This document shows, in pieces, positions 36,800-46,741 of a stretch of 64,000 nt of DNA. Position 1 is the stretch's first letter, and each line of letters opens with the position of its first letter. Both the position numbers and the translations under genes were made by a program. The notes under the pieces are model-generated. The model was not told the origin of the DNA, did not search any database, and saw only the letters and a program-made list of their open reading frames with translations. Source of the stretch: JBCAWW01 sp045106675 (GTDB lineage Bacteria > Bacteroidota > Bacteroidia > J057); the NCBI GenBank assembly GCA_045106675.1, contig JBGCFA010000215.1, positions 1 through 64,000 on the forward strand, in the 5' to 3' direction.

Positions 36800-38113
36800 A
36801 TGTCTCAAACTTCTTCTTCATCTACTTCTGCAACCAATAAACGAGATGATATTTTTGCTATCATCCGTCAGGAAGAAAAACGTCAGCTTGAAGGGATCGA
36901 ATTGATCGCTTCTGAAAATTTCGTCAGCCCTGACGTATTAGAAGCAGCAGGTAGCTGCCTGACCAATAAATATGCGGAAGGACTTCCTGCTAGGCGCTAT
37001 TATGGCGGTTGTCAGTATGTGGATATGGCTGAAGATCTCGCGAGAGATAGAGCCAAAGAATTGTTTGGCGCTGATTGGGTAAATGTGCAGCCTCATTCAG
37101 GCGCTCAGGCCAACTCAGCAGTAATGCTTGCTTTGCTCAATGCTGGTGATAAGATCATGGGTTTTAATCTTTCCCATGGTGGGCACTTGACTCACGGTTC
37201 TCCTGTCAATTTTTCTGGTAAACTTTATCGCCCAGTCTTTTATGGAGTCGAAGAAGAAACCGGTAGAATCGATTATGATAAAGTCAGAGATACTGCCAAA
37301 AAAGAACGTCCTAAACTGATCATCACAGGAGCGAGTGCTTATTCGCGAGATTGGGACTTTGAAATCTACCGTAGCATTGCGGACGAAGTGGGGGCGATGT
37401 TGATGGCTGATATTGCTCATACCGCAGGGTTTGTAGCAACGGGATTTCTTAATAATCCTTTGCCTTATTGCGACGTTGTTACTACTACTACTCATAAGAC
37501 TTTGCGTGCTGCTAGAGGAGGAATGATCATGGTGGGCAACAATGGCGATAACCCATTAGGAATCACCACCTCAAAAGGTAAAGTACGTAGCATGGGCTCT
37601 ATCCTAGATAGTGCTGTATTTCCTGGAACTCAAGGAGGCCCATTGATGCATATTATTGCGGCCAAAGCGGTGGCGTTCGGCGAAGCCTTACGACCAGAAT
37701 TTAAATCCTATATGCAGCAAGTCCTCGACAATGCACAAGCCTTGGCTAGTGCGCTCGTCGCTAGAGGATATAAGGTAATCTCTGGTGGTACTGATAATCA
37801 CCTCATGCTGATTGATCTACGTCCTAAGAGCGAAGACCTTACCGGAAAACTTGCTGAAGCAGCTCTCGTTAAAGCAGATATTACTGCTAACAAAAATATG
37901 GTTCCATTTGACTCACGTAGCCCAATGGTCACGAGTGGTATCCGTCTCGGAACGTCTGCCCTTACCACCAGAGGATTAAAAACGGAGCATATGGAGCAGG
38001 TCGCAAACTGGATCGATGAAGTATTAATGGCACCCACCAACGATACTGTGATCGACCGTGTGAGAGGAGAAGTCAATGCTTTCATGAAAGGCTTCCCTAT
38101 GTTTCAATGGTAA
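36800..38113 (+). CDS. glyA: Serine hydroxymethyltransferase
   Basis: 437 residues. Converts serine and tetrahydrofolate to glycine and methylene-THF. Signature motifs: IELIASENFVSPDVLEA, YAEGLPARRYYGGC, VNVQPHSGAQAN and the PLP-lysine site VTTTTHKTLRAARGG. Complete, of normal length for Bacteroidota. It begins 39 nt after pyrR and 16 nt before the next gene. Confidence 0.97.
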   Translation: MSQTSSSSTSATNKRDDIFAIIRQEEKRQLEGIELIASENFVSPDVLEAAGSCLTNKYAEGLPARRYYGGCQYVDMAEDLARDRAKELFGADWVNVQPHSGAQANSAVMLALLNAGDKIMGFNLSHGGHLTHGSPVNFSGKLYRPVFYGVEEETGRIDYDKVRDTAKKERPKLIITGASAYSRDWDFEIYRSIADEVGAMLMADIAHTAGFVATGFLNNPLPYCDVVTTTTHKTLRAARGGMIMVGNNGDNPLGITTSKGKVRSMGSILDSAVFPGTQGGPLMHIIAAKAVAFGEALRPEFKSYMQQVLDNAQALASALVARGYKVISGGTDNHLMLIDLRPKSEDLTGKLAEAALVKADITANKNMVPFDSRSPMVTSGIRLGTSALTTRGLKTEHMEQVANWIDEVLMAPTNDTVIDRVRGEVNAFMKGFPMFQW

Positions 38114-38129
38114 AATTTTGAAATAAGAT

Positions 38130-39599
38130 ATGAAACCCTTGCCTTCCCGTATTCTGTTTTTCCTATTGTTTTTGGGACTCTATGCAGGTTCCAAAGCCCA
38201 ATATATTAGCTCTGAGCAATTGTTTCCCGTTGAAGGCTATAGTGTCTTTGAAATGGGATATCCCCTCAAGGTTAGGCCTGCCGGGAAAGGTAATTTTACC
38301 TTTTTGGAGTTTTGGGCTGAGGGCAAGCAGGGTAGACGGATTGGGAATTACTATCTGCAAGCTTATGGGATCAATGACTACGTTGAACATTGGTTTAAAC
38401 CGGTAACCAACGAAGGCTTTGAGCCGATGCAGATTTCGGATATGATAAGGCTCGAAAAATGCTTTGCAGTTGTTGGAAAACAATATCAAGCCAAGAGTAA
38501 AGGACAGCAGACAGTAGCACGCTTCTTTGGTTTGGAAGGCAAGCCTTTTGCTGCGGAGCCTGTACAGCTCTCAAATTTCCCTAAAATCAATCGTTCTCAG
38601 AATGAGTGGGTCATAAGCTCTCCTCGTAAAAAGTTTATGGCATGGGTAGGAGCTGATGGGGAGCAAACCTATTTGACGCTCTGGGGCAATTATGGTGGCA
38701 AACAAGGGGAAAAGGTGCTGACTCTTCCTTATAGCGAAGAGAAATACGAGATCAGTCAAGTGATGGTCAATGATGAAGGTGAGGTCTTTTTTCTAAGTCG
38801 CTATAATCGATCAGGAGGGGAGGCACAGCCATTGGTCCTTAATAAGTATGTCCTCTCTGAGGAACGCTTTATCACGACTTTGATCAACCTTGATCCTAGT
38901 AAAAAGGCTGAAATGGTGGAGATGACGCTGAGTTTCGAGCAAGATATCCTCATCATAGGAGGTCTGAGTGGTCTAGGTGATATCGGACTTAGCAATGGAG
39001 CCAAAGTCGGACGTGGAGATATCAGTGTCCTCACTCATGTATTTTGCCAACGATTGACCAATAACAAAGACGAATTAACGATCGCTGCAGATTCAGTCTC
39101 TGCCCTGCCCAAAAAGTGGGTTGACTATTTTGCCGAAAAAGGTGGTAGCAATTTTAGTGCAGCCGAAATCGTAGTGAGCAGGGAAGGGATAAGCCTACTT
39201 TGGGAAGAGCAATATCAATCCAAAGATCGATATTATTGCTATGGTCTCGGAGTGCTAGGCATTGATAGTGAAAGTGGCGGTGTTACTTGGAATCGACTGA
39301 TCGCAAAGAGGCAAAGAGACCAGAATTCGGATCAATTTTTGTCCTATGTAGTAGGAGTCAATCAAGGGAAATTGCGCTTGGTCTATCTGAGCGAAAGAGG
39401 GGCTAGAGGAAACCTGATGTGCATCTCTATTGATTTAGTATCAGGAGAAAGGAAAGATAAAATTTTAGCCTCCAACGAGACGGCTGAATATTTGATTTTT
39501 CCGCAAGCATCCTCGCTAGTTTCAGGACGAGAAATGGTCTTGGTCGGCATGGGTAATCCCAGCCAGAATAATTACAAACTCATTACAATCACCTTCTAA
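38130..39599 (+). CDS. Secreted protein of unknown function, 489 residues
   Basis: Signal peptide (FLLFLGLYAGSKAQ). The mature part is beta-rich and repetitive, with strands that suggest a beta-propeller-like fold (FMAWVGADGEQTYLTLWG, GEVFFLSRYNRSGGE, ILIIGGLSGLGDIG), and ends VLVGMGNPSQNNYKLITITF. I recognise no named family, sorting domain or catalytic motif. Adjacent to glyA (16 nt) and tatC (10 nt), so possibly co-transcribed with tatC. Confidence 0.65.
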   Translation: MKPLPSRILFFLLFLGLYAGSKAQYISSEQLFPVEGYSVFEMGYPLKVRPAGKGNFTFLEFWAEGKQGRRIGNYYLQAYGINDYVEHWFKPVTNEGFEPMQISDMIRLEKCFAVVGKQYQAKSKGQQTVARFFGLEGKPFAAEPVQLSNFPKINRSQNEWVISSPRKKFMAWVGADGEQTYLTLWGNYGGKQGEKVLTLPYSEEKYEISQVMVNDEGEVFFLSRYNRSGGEAQPLVLNKYVLSEERFITTLINLDPSKKAEMVEMTLSFEQDILIIGGLSGLGDIGLSNGAKVGRGDISVLTHVFCQRLTNNKDELTIAADSVSALPKKWVDYFAEKGGSNFSAAEIVVSREGISLLWEEQYQSKDRYYCYGLGVLGIDSESGGVTWNRLIAKRQRDQNSDQFLSYVVGVNQGKLRLVYLSERGARGNLMCISIDLVSGERKDKILASNETAEYLIFPQASSLVSGREMVLVGMGNPSQNNYKLITITF

Positions 39600-39609
39600 T
39601 TATAAGATA

Positions 39610-40476
39610 GTGGCGCTATTAACGAAGTTTACGGACTATCGGCAGCAGAGTAAAAACGAAGCTAAGGAAGAGGAAAGAGAGATGAGCTTCTTGGATCATC
39701 TCGAGGAATTGCGCTGGCATATTTTTCGTAGTGTAATAGCTATTGGCGTCGGTGCGCTGGCCATCGGACTAAATATCAATTGGATATTTGATAATGTGAT
39801 TTTCTATCCTTTACAATATGAATTTCCTACCCATCAGTTTTTGTGTCAGTTTAGTGATGGGCCTTGTTCTGGCAATATATTAGGCGCTTTACAGGCGATT
39901 AAGCCAACCGAACAATTTCTAAAGTCGATTTCTATTTCGATCATAATGGGAATTATCATTGCCTTTCCTTATCTCATTTGGGAGGTTTGGCGATTTATCA
40001 AGCCCGGACTACATAAGCACGAACGCTCTGGTATGCGTGGCAATGTCGTCATCATGAGCTTCCTTTTCTTTGTTGGGATTAGCTTTGCCTACTTTATTAT
40101 TCTACCCTTTGCGATCCGGTTTTTGTCCGCGTTTTCTATATCTGATCAGATCGAAAATATATGGCGATTTGGTGAAGTGATCTCCCTCGTTACGCAAATC
40201 GTGATAGCTGGAGGGATCGTCTTTGAGATGCCGATTGTTGTTTTCTATTTGTCCAAACTGGGTTTTGTTACTCCAGAAGGAATGAAACGCTATCGTAAGA
40301 TTGCTATCGTAGTCTTATTGGTTCTCTCCGCAGTGATTACTCCTCCTGATGTGATCTCACAGGTACTGATCTTTTTCCCACTGATGGGACTCTATCAATT
40401 GAGTATCGCGATCTCTCGTCGAGTACAACGCAAAGCCGAAAAAGCTGAATTAGCTATTCTCGAATCTGACGAATAA
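39610..40476 (+). CDS. tatC: Sec-independent translocase subunit TatC
   Basis: 288 residues from GTG 39610. Six membrane helices; the N-terminal MSFLDHLEELRWHIFRS motif and the FPYLIWEVWRFIKPGLHKHER loop with conserved Phe/Glu are the Tat signal-recognition surface. TatC binds twin-arginine signals; three genes in this window (2050, 59109, 60554) code for probable Tat substrates. TatA/B are not present here. One nucleotide separates its stop from the next ATG, so tatC and the UDG gene are co-transcribed. Confidence 0.95.
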   Translation: MALLTKFTDYRQQSKNEAKEEEREMSFLDHLEELRWHIFRSVIAIGVGALAIGLNINWIFDNVIFYPLQYEFPTHQFLCQFSDGPCSGNILGALQAIKPTEQFLKSISISIIMGIIIAFPYLIWEVWRFIKPGLHKHERSGMRGNVVIMSFLFFVGISFAYFIILPFAIRFLSAFSISDQIENIWRFGEVISLVTQIVIAGGIVFEMPIVVFYLSKLGFVTPEGMKRYRKIAIVVLLVLSAVITPPDVISQVLIFFPLMGLYQLSIAISRRVQRKAEKAELAILESDE

Positions 40477-40477
40477 G

Positions 40478-41068
40478 ATGGATGCACTCGAACAGCTTTT
40501 AGTTGAAATTAGACAGTGCAGAAATTGTGAGGCTCATTTGCCCCTTGGCCCTAGACCGATATTGAGTGCTGCTAAAGAGGCGCGTATTCTCTTAGCTGGT
40601 CAAGCACCAGGTACTAAAGTGCATGCTAGCGGCGTGCCTTGGGATGATCAGAGTGGTAAAAGGTTGCGTGAATGGCTAGATATGGAGCCTCGGATCTTTT
40701 ATGATCCCAAGATTTTGGCGATAGTACCGATGGGCTTTTGTTATCCCGGCCGTGCCGAACGCGGCGACCTGCCTCCTAGACCAGAATGTGCTGAACTATG
40801 GCATGATAAACTTCACGCCTTATTGCCCAATATCAAGATTACCTTGGCCATCGGACAATATGCGATAAAGCATCACCTAGGCAAGAAACGTAAAAAAACA
40901 CTCACCGAAACTGTCAAAAACTGGCGTGAATATTTACCATTAGGAATCATTCCTTTGGTACATCCTTCCCCTCGCAATATCATGTGGAGACGCCGCAATC
41001 CATGGTTTGAAAAAGAGGTGATTCCCCAAATCCAGCAAGAAATCTGGACCGTAATCGGGGAAGAGTAG
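40478..41068 (+). CDS. Uracil-DNA glycosylase family protein
   Basis: 196 residues. CRNCEAH at 14-20, LLAGQAPGTKVHASGVPW (UDG motif A region), FCYPGR, LPPRPECAELWH and VHPSPRN (motif B, H-S-P). Four Cys near these motifs (two in CRNC, CYPG, PECA) could hold an iron-sulphur cluster as in family 4/5 UDGs, an inference. It would excise uracil or related lesions from DNA. One nt after tatC. A mini-hairpin (40747-40761) overlaps the PGRAER codons. Confidence 0.85.
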   Translation: MDALEQLLVEIRQCRNCEAHLPLGPRPILSAAKEARILLAGQAPGTKVHASGVPWDDQSGKRLREWLDMEPRIFYDPKILAIVPMGFCYPGRAERGDLPPRPECAELWHDKLHALLPNIKITLAIGQYAIKHHLGKKRKKTLTETVKNWREYLPLGIIPLVHPSPRNIMWRRRNPWFEKEVIPQIQQEIWTVIGEE

Positions 41069-41157
41069 ATACTTCGAATGTGGAAATGATGACCTTTTGA
41101 GACTCTATGGGTCTTAAAATCAACTATTTGCTATTCGTCATTATAATTCACACCTCT

Positions 41158-41795
41158 GTGAAAAAGTATCTTGTAGAATTTATCGGCACCTTTTTCTTTG
41201 TGCTAGTCATTGTTATGGCTGCCAGCGAAACAGCAGGTGCTCTTGCCCCTTAGCCATTGGTACGGCATTGATGATCATGGTTTATGCTGGTGGACATATC
41301 TCCGGCGGGCACTTCAATCCTGCGGTAACGCTTGCTGTATTTATGCGTGGCAAATGTGAAGGCAAAGATGTACTGCCTTATATGGCTTCTCAAATTGTAG
41401 GTGCTGCTCTTGCTGCCCTCACTGCAAACTACTTATTAGGAACTGTAGATCCTGCAATGGTTTCTTCAAGCCCTGCATCATTAAATATGGTTCCTTCACT
41501 CATCGCTGAGTTCTTAGGTGCTTTTGCCCTTTGTTATGTAGTGCTGCAAACCGCTACTACGGACTCTACTGCTGGAAATTCTTATTATGGTCTAGCCACT
41601 GGTTTTACTGTCATGGCGATGGCTTATACACTAGGAGCGGTATCAGGTGGCGCATTTAACCCTGCTGTTGCTGTCGTTATCACCGTTGCCAATATGAAAG
41701 CTTGGGGAGACATCTGGATCTTCTTAGTTGGAAACTTAGGTGCTGGTGCATTAGCCGCAATCGTATTCTCTTTTGTTTACGGTAAAAAAGACTAA
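41158..41795 (+). pseudogene. Aquaporin/MIP family channel, 1-nt frameshift
   Basis: GTG 41158 starts KKYLVEFIGTFFFVLVIVMAAS, then reads LAP and meets TAG at 41251-41253. One nucleotide upstream frame (APLAIGTALMIMVYAGG) continues intact to 41795, which requires one extra T in the CCCCTTAGCC tract near 41250. The rest has both NPA boxes (HFNPAVTL, AFNPAVAVV) and the GGH-x-N pore. So the gene is a full-length aquaporin with a single-base deletion in a short homopolymer, more probably a sequencing error than decay. A strong terminator follows. Confidence 0.85.
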
Positions 41796-41830
41796 TCATT
41801 AGGGCGATCTTCTCGCCATCTAATACCATA

Positions 41831-41867
41831 ATTCGCTCCATATGATTCGTAATCATATGGAGCGAAT
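41831..41867 (+). terminator. Strong intrinsic terminator after the aquaporin gene
   Basis: 17-bp stem starting ATTCGCTCCATATGATT with loop CGT, followed by CTTTTTAT. Confidence 0.92.
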
Positions 41868-42003
41868 CTTTTTATAAAACTTACATGACACTTTTTTGAT
41901 TCTCAGACCGTTCAGCCAATAAAATTGTGGGTTGAGGTTGCCTGAGGCCTATACTCCGGCAATTGGTAGTATTTTTATTTTACTAACAATTCTTTTTCCT
42001 AAT

Positions 42004-45000
42004 ATGGCAAAATCGATACTTCTCAGGCTTCGTCAATACCGACGAATGCTGATTTTAAGTCTTTGCGTTCTTTTTATCCTAGTTACCAGTGCAGTAGGAC
42101 CGATGCAAGTCCTCAATTATGGCATTGATACTCCTCAAGCAGTTGGTGCTTATTTCAACAATACTTTTCCGACGGTAGCTCCAGCTAGTTCCGCGACCTG
42201 GACATCTATTGAAGCTTTTCCTAATCTAATCTTTACCGATCCGATTCAACTTTTGGAAGTACCCTATGCCGATAAGTTTTTCATGGCGGGTAAAAAGGGG
42301 CGACTTTGGTCGTTCTCGAAGAGTGACACCGCGACTTCAACCAAGGCTACTCTTCTCGATATCGAAAGCAAGGTACTTACCTCTGGCGATGCTGGTTTGA
42401 TGGGAGCTGCTTTTCACCCTGAGTATGGAGTACCGGGTTCCCCGAACAGGGAATACCTATATATCTGGTATAGAGCCAAAGGTCCTACGAGCAGTGGCAA
42501 TCTTGCTTACCTACGATTGGTGCGCTACAATTGGGTACCGGGTTCTTCTATCATCGATCCTAATACTGAATTTATCATGATTCAGCAGTACGATCGCCAC
42601 CAATGGCATAATGGCGGAGGGATGTTTTTTGGCCTAGATGGTTTTCTTTATATATCCGTTGGAGATGAAGGAGGGGCTAATGACCAATACAACACCGGAC
42701 AAAAAATCAACGTAGGCCTACTTGCAGGCGCCTTACGTATCGACGTAGATATGGACCCTAGCCGTAGTCATCCGATCCGCCGTCAACCGCTAAATCCTGC
42801 TACTCCACCTACTGGCTGGCCTGATAGCTATTCACAAGGCTATTATGTCCCTAATGACAATCCTTGGCTCGCCACAGATGGTAGCATATTAGAAGAATTT
42901 TACGCCATCGGCTTTCGCAGTCCTCACCGTATGACCCAAGATCCTGTAACAGGAGATATTTGGATGGGAGATGTCGGACAGGGAACTCGGGAAGAAGTTA
43001 GTCTCGTTCCTAAGGGTAGTAACCTCCAATGGCCATATCGTGAAGGGGCAATTACTACTGGAGCAAGCAAACCCAAACCTAATCCGTTGATTGGTTTTGA
43101 CCAAGCACCGGTACATGATTATCCGCGTAGTGAAGGGCAATGTGTCATTGGCGGTATTGTCTATCGAGGCAATAAGTGGAATTCATCCTTAGGGGGAAAA
43201 TATATCTTTGGAGATCACCAAACGCGCAAAGTTTGGACTTTGGATTATGATCCTGCTACTGGCAATAAACAAGTAAGTCTTTTGACCACCATTCCTTCCT
43301 TTGGTAGTGGTGGCAAACAAGGGATTTCTAATTTCTCTTCTGATTCTACTGGAGAAGTGTATGTTTTAAAACTATTTGGGACTAATCTCAATGGAGGTAA
43401 AATCTATAAGCTGCGTCCTACTAGCTATACCCCAGATCCGCCTCAGTTTCTGTCCCAAACAGGAGTGTTTCCTAATTTGCCTAGCCTTAATCCAGCGGCG
43501 GGCTTGATCCCTTATGCCACAAATTCACCTCTCTGGTCTGATGGCTCCGCGAAAAAGCGCTGGGTAGCAATCCCTAACAATGGTAGCTATGACAGCTCCG
43601 CTGAACAAGTGGTTTTTGCTGAGGATGATGAGTGGACTTTCCCTACGGGAACGGTCTTTATCAAGCATTTTGAGATGCCACTTGACGCCAATAATCCCAA
43701 TACTATCAAGCGTTTAGAAACGCGTTTTATGATCCGGGCTCAAAATGGCGGACTTTATGGCGTAACCTATAAATGGAATGATGCCGGCACAGATGCAGAA
43801 CTACTATACGATAGTGATACGGTTCATTATACGATCACCAAAGCGGATCTTAGTCAAGAAAATCGGATTTGGGAGTTCCCGAGTAGGGCAAATTGTATGA
43901 CTTGTCACAATGATAATGCAGGCGGTACGCTTGGACTCAATACGCACCAGATGAATGGCGATGCTTTGTATCCGACTAGCGGTAACATTGATAATCAGCT
44001 CCGTACGTGGAATCATCTGGGTATCTTTAGTAATCCTATTGTAGAGACTGATATCCCCAATATGCTCCGTGCTGCGCCTGTTCAAGACGCTTCTTCAAGC
44101 TTGGAATTGCGCGTTCGCTCTTATCTCGATGCAAACTGTTCGCATTGTCATCGCCCCAATGGAGTGAATACGGGCTTCGACGCTCGCTTTGCGACCGAAC
44201 TTGACAATCAAAACATCGTGCATGGCAATCTCTTTGGGAGTTATGGTATCAGCGGGGCTGAACTTGTAAAGCCAAGAGATCCTAGTCGTTCTATCTTACT
44301 AAAGCGTGATATGAGTACAGGTGCTGACCAAATGCCTCCTTTGGCAAGAAGTGTAGTGGACGAGGCATATATCACAGTTCTGGAAGACTGGATCGGTACG
44401 CTAGATCCGGCTTGTGAACCAGTGCCACTACCGAAAGCTAATTATAGCGTTCACTATGTTGATAGTGAAGAAGCCAATCATTTGGCCGCCAATGCCTTTG
44501 ATGGACTGATTGAAACCTTATGGCATACCGAGTTTATCGCCAGTGATCCTGTGCCTCCGCACGAAATACAAATAGACTTAGGTGATACGATGGAAGTTTC
44601 AGGCTTCCGCTACTGGCCTCGTCAAGATCTGACCTTCAACGGCACAATCGCTAATTATAACTTCTATGTCAGTCTAGATGGCGTCAATTGGGAGTCTGCC
44701 GTTGCATCGGGAACCTTTGTAAAGGATAAGACCGAAAAAGAAGTGATTCATGGGCCTAAATACGGTCGCTACGTTCGCCTGCAGGCGCTATCCGAAGTCA
44801 ATAACAATCCTTGGATATCTGTCGCTGAGATGGAAATCTTGGTAATTGATGGTAGTTGCTTTGCTCCAGCAGGGCTCAGTGAAACCCCTGCCATGTGGCT
44901 CAGTGCCGATGAATATGGCGGTTCGCTAGATGATGGTAGCCTCGTTGCCAATTGGGCTGATCTTAGTGGCAAAAACAATGCACCTGCCGCTATTAGTGGC

Positions 45001-46668
45001 AAAGAACCCACTTATTATAGTCAAAGCCTTAATGGCCACGGTGTCGTAAGCTTTGATGGTACTGATGACTGGCTCAAGGTCAATGGCTTGGCTAATGTGC
45101 TTTCTGGGCAGAGCGCCATCTTATCGGTGGTGATTCCGAGACAAGATGCGAGCCATGGTTATTATCTTTCTACCCACCTCGGTGGAACGAATAAAATCAA
45201 GTTCGGTCATGGCACTAATGGAGAACTGATTTACGATGATAACGATCCTACTTTTGTAGCTGGAAACTATGTTGATAAACCAAGTCTCGTTGCTTTTGAT
45301 ATCAACCCCAATACACAGATCGACGGTTGGCTCAACGGCCAAACGGGCAATAGTTTGACAACGGTAGCGAGTAGCGGAGCCGATAGAGTCTCTCTCGGAC
45401 AAGAATTTGATGGTAGTGGCAATGACAATGAAACCTCGGATCACTGGAAAGGTGATTTGGCAGAGATGATCGTTCTGCAAGGCAATATCACTGCCCTAGA
45501 CCGGATGCGCGCTGAGAGTTACTTAGCTCTAAAATATGGTCTACACCTCAATCATAACTACTATGCTTCTGACTGGAATGGTAGTGAAGGCACCACCTTG
45601 TGGAACGTCGGGGGAGGATTTGACAATCATATTACCGGTATGGGACGAGATGATCGTTCGGGCTTAGACCAACGCCAATCAACAGGCGTCGAAGGCTTAG
45701 TCTCCATCTACCATGGCAACTATTACAATGGCCAGTTTCCGACCATCAATGCCTCTAATCCCAATACATTTGATATAGATCGCAGCTTTGTCCTTTGGGG
45801 CGATAATGGTGCAGCGGTCAATGCACTCGATCAAACTATCTATGGCGGCGCTAACAGTCGCGTGGCGAGAGTATGGCAAGTTTCCAAACGGGGACAGTCT
45901 GGCCTATTGACGGTACGGATTCCTAAAGCGGCTTTGCCCGGAACCACTACGGCATTATACATCAATCGTAATGGTGATGCGGCCTTCCCGAATAGTCCAC
46001 AGACGCTGATCTATAATCTCCTAGATGATGGTACGCATTGGTATAGCCTTGCTGAACTCCAAAACGGGGATGTATTTTCCTTTGGGGATGGCACGGGGAT
46101 TACTTTCCCAGTAGAATGGCTTGATCTCGCGGCCGTCCAGCAGGGCGAAGATATTGGACTCAGTTGGGGTACGACTCAGGAGATAAATAGCGATTATTTT
46201 GCAGTAGAGCGCTCGCTAGATGGTGAAGCGTTCGATGAAATCGGCCAAACTCGAAGTACAGGGACCACGAGTCAAGAGCAACTTTATCGCTTTATCGATT
46301 TTAAAGCGGTTTATCAAGCAGCAGAACAATTGTACTATCGGATTCGTCAGGTAGATTTAGATGGATCGTTTAGCTATAGCAATACTGTATCGATCAATCC
46401 AGATCGTTTGAGCGATGCCTTGAATCTCTATCTCGCGCCGAACCCCGCTGATCAACAAGTAGAACTATTGATCCAAGCAGGGGCGAGTGAATCTCTCCAA
46501 ATCTCGGTGCTCAATTCATTGGGGCAGGAGGTCTATGGAAACTTTATGGCTCAGGCGGCTAAAACCGAACGCTTGGCTCTGAACCTTCAGGACTGGGCCA
46601 GTGGCATCTACTACGTGAGAGTCGATAATGGTACCGCAGCGGTAGTCAAGAAATTGATCGTTCGCTAA
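42004..46668 (+). CDS. Giant secreted diheme c-type cytochrome with sugar-dehydrogenase-like head and T9SS tail
   Basis: 1554 residues from ATG 42004 (a TTG at 41932 is in frame but gives no better signal). Helix LILSLCVLFILVTSAV is the signal. Residues ~50-470: beta-propeller of the glucose/sorbosone dehydrogenase type (HNGGGMFFGLDGFLYISVGD, GFRSPHRM, GDVGQGTREE). Then the SO2930-type module with two heme-binding CxxCH motifs, NCMTCHNDN (about 630) and NCSHCHRPN (about 712). Then a discoidin-like domain (800-910), a LamG-like domain (920-1090), a DUF8202-like part (YLALKYGLHLNHNYY), and a type A T9SS sorting domain (YLAPNPADQQVELL ... KKLIVR). Likely a surface or secreted electron-transfer enzyme. 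Ends at a bidirectional hairpin. Confidence 0.9.
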   Translation: MAKSILLRLRQYRRMLILSLCVLFILVTSAVGPMQVLNYGIDTPQAVGAYFNNTFPTVAPASSATWTSIEAFPNLIFTDPIQLLEVPYADKFFMAGKKGRLWSFSKSDTATSTKATLLDIESKVLTSGDAGLMGAAFHPEYGVPGSPNREYLYIWYRAKGPTSSGNLAYLRLVRYNWVPGSSIIDPNTEFIMIQQYDRHQWHNGGGMFFGLDGFLYISVGDEGGANDQYNTGQKINVGLLAGALRIDVDMDPSRSHPIRRQPLNPATPPTGWPDSYSQGYYVPNDNPWLATDGSILEEFYAIGFRSPHRMTQDPVTGDIWMGDVGQGTREEVSLVPKGSNLQWPYREGAITTGASKPKPNPLIGFDQAPVHDYPRSEGQCVIGGIVYRGNKWNSSLGGKYIFGDHQTRKVWTLDYDPATGNKQVSLLTTIPSFGSGGKQGISNFSSDSTGEVYVLKLFGTNLNGGKIYKLRPTSYTPDPPQFLSQTGVFPNLPSLNPAAGLIPYATNSPLWSDGSAKKRWVAIPNNGSYDSSAEQVVFAEDDEWTFPTGTVFIKHFEMPLDANNPNTIKRLETRFMIRAQNGGLYGVTYKWNDAGTDAELLYDSDTVHYTITKADLSQENRIWEFPSRANCMTCHNDNAGGTLGLNTHQMNGDALYPTSGNIDNQLRTWNHLGIFSNPIVETDIPNMLRAAPVQDASSSLELRVRSYLDANCSHCHRPNGVNTGFDARFATELDNQNIVHGNLFGSYGISGAELVKPRDPSRSILLKRDMSTGADQMPPLARSVVDEAYITVLEDWIGTLDPACEPVPLPKANYSVHYVDSEEANHLAANAFDGLIETLWHTEFIASDPVPPHEIQIDLGDTMEVSGFRYWPRQDLTFNGTIANYNFYVSLDGVNWESAVASGTFVKDKTEKEVIHGPKYGRYVRLQALSEVNNNPWISVAEMEILVIDGSCFAPAGLSETPAMWLSADEYGGSLDDGSLVANWADLSGKNNAPAAISGKEPTYYSQSLNGHGVVSFDGTDDWLKVNGLANVLSGQSAILSVVIPRQDASHGYYLSTHLGGTNKIKFGHGTNGELIYDDNDPTFVAGNYVDKPSLVAFDINPNTQIDGWLNGQTGNSLTTVASSGADRVSLGQEFDGSGNDNETSDHWKGDLAEMIVLQGNITALDRMRAESYLALKYGLHLNHNYYASDWNGSEGTTLWNVGGGFDNHITGMGRDDRSGLDQRQSTGVEGLVSIYHGNYYNGQFPTINASNPNTFDIDRSFVLWGDNGAAVNALDQTIYGGANSRVARVWQVSKRGQSGLLTVRIPKAALPGTTTALYINRNGDAAFPNSPQTLIYNLLDDGTHWYSLAELQNGDVFSFGDGTGITFPVEWLDLAAVQQGEDIGLSWGTTQEINSDYFAVERSLDGEAFDEIGQTRSTGTTSQEQLYRFIDFKAVYQAAEQLYYRIRQVDLDGSFSYSNTVSINPDRLSDALNLYLAPNPADQQVELLIQAGASESLQISVLNSLGQEVYGNFMAQAAKTERLALNLQDWASGIYYVRVDNGTAAVVKKLIVR

Positions 46669-46701
46669 GGCGGAAATTAGAAATATCTCAGAAATAGAAA
46701 T

Positions 46702-46735
46702 TGGCCGATTTTACTCTACGAAGTAAAATCGGCCA
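46702..46735. terminator. Bidirectional terminator between convergent genes
   Basis: TGGCCGATTTTACT and AGTAAAATCGGCCA, 14-bp perfect stem, 6-nt loop, between the diheme gene and the MarR gene. Confidence 0.85.
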
Positions 46736-46741
46736 TTATAT

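Noticed and set aside
37674..37688. Mini-hairpin-like sequence in glyA (AGGC-TTC-GCCG before AACG)
   Set aside because: Outer base pair is A-G, only three pairs form, and the codons encode the conserved AFGEAL of the enzyme.
43707..43722. GCGTTTAGAAACGC palindrome
   Set aside because: The AACG is inside the stem rather than after it, so it does not fit the element format.
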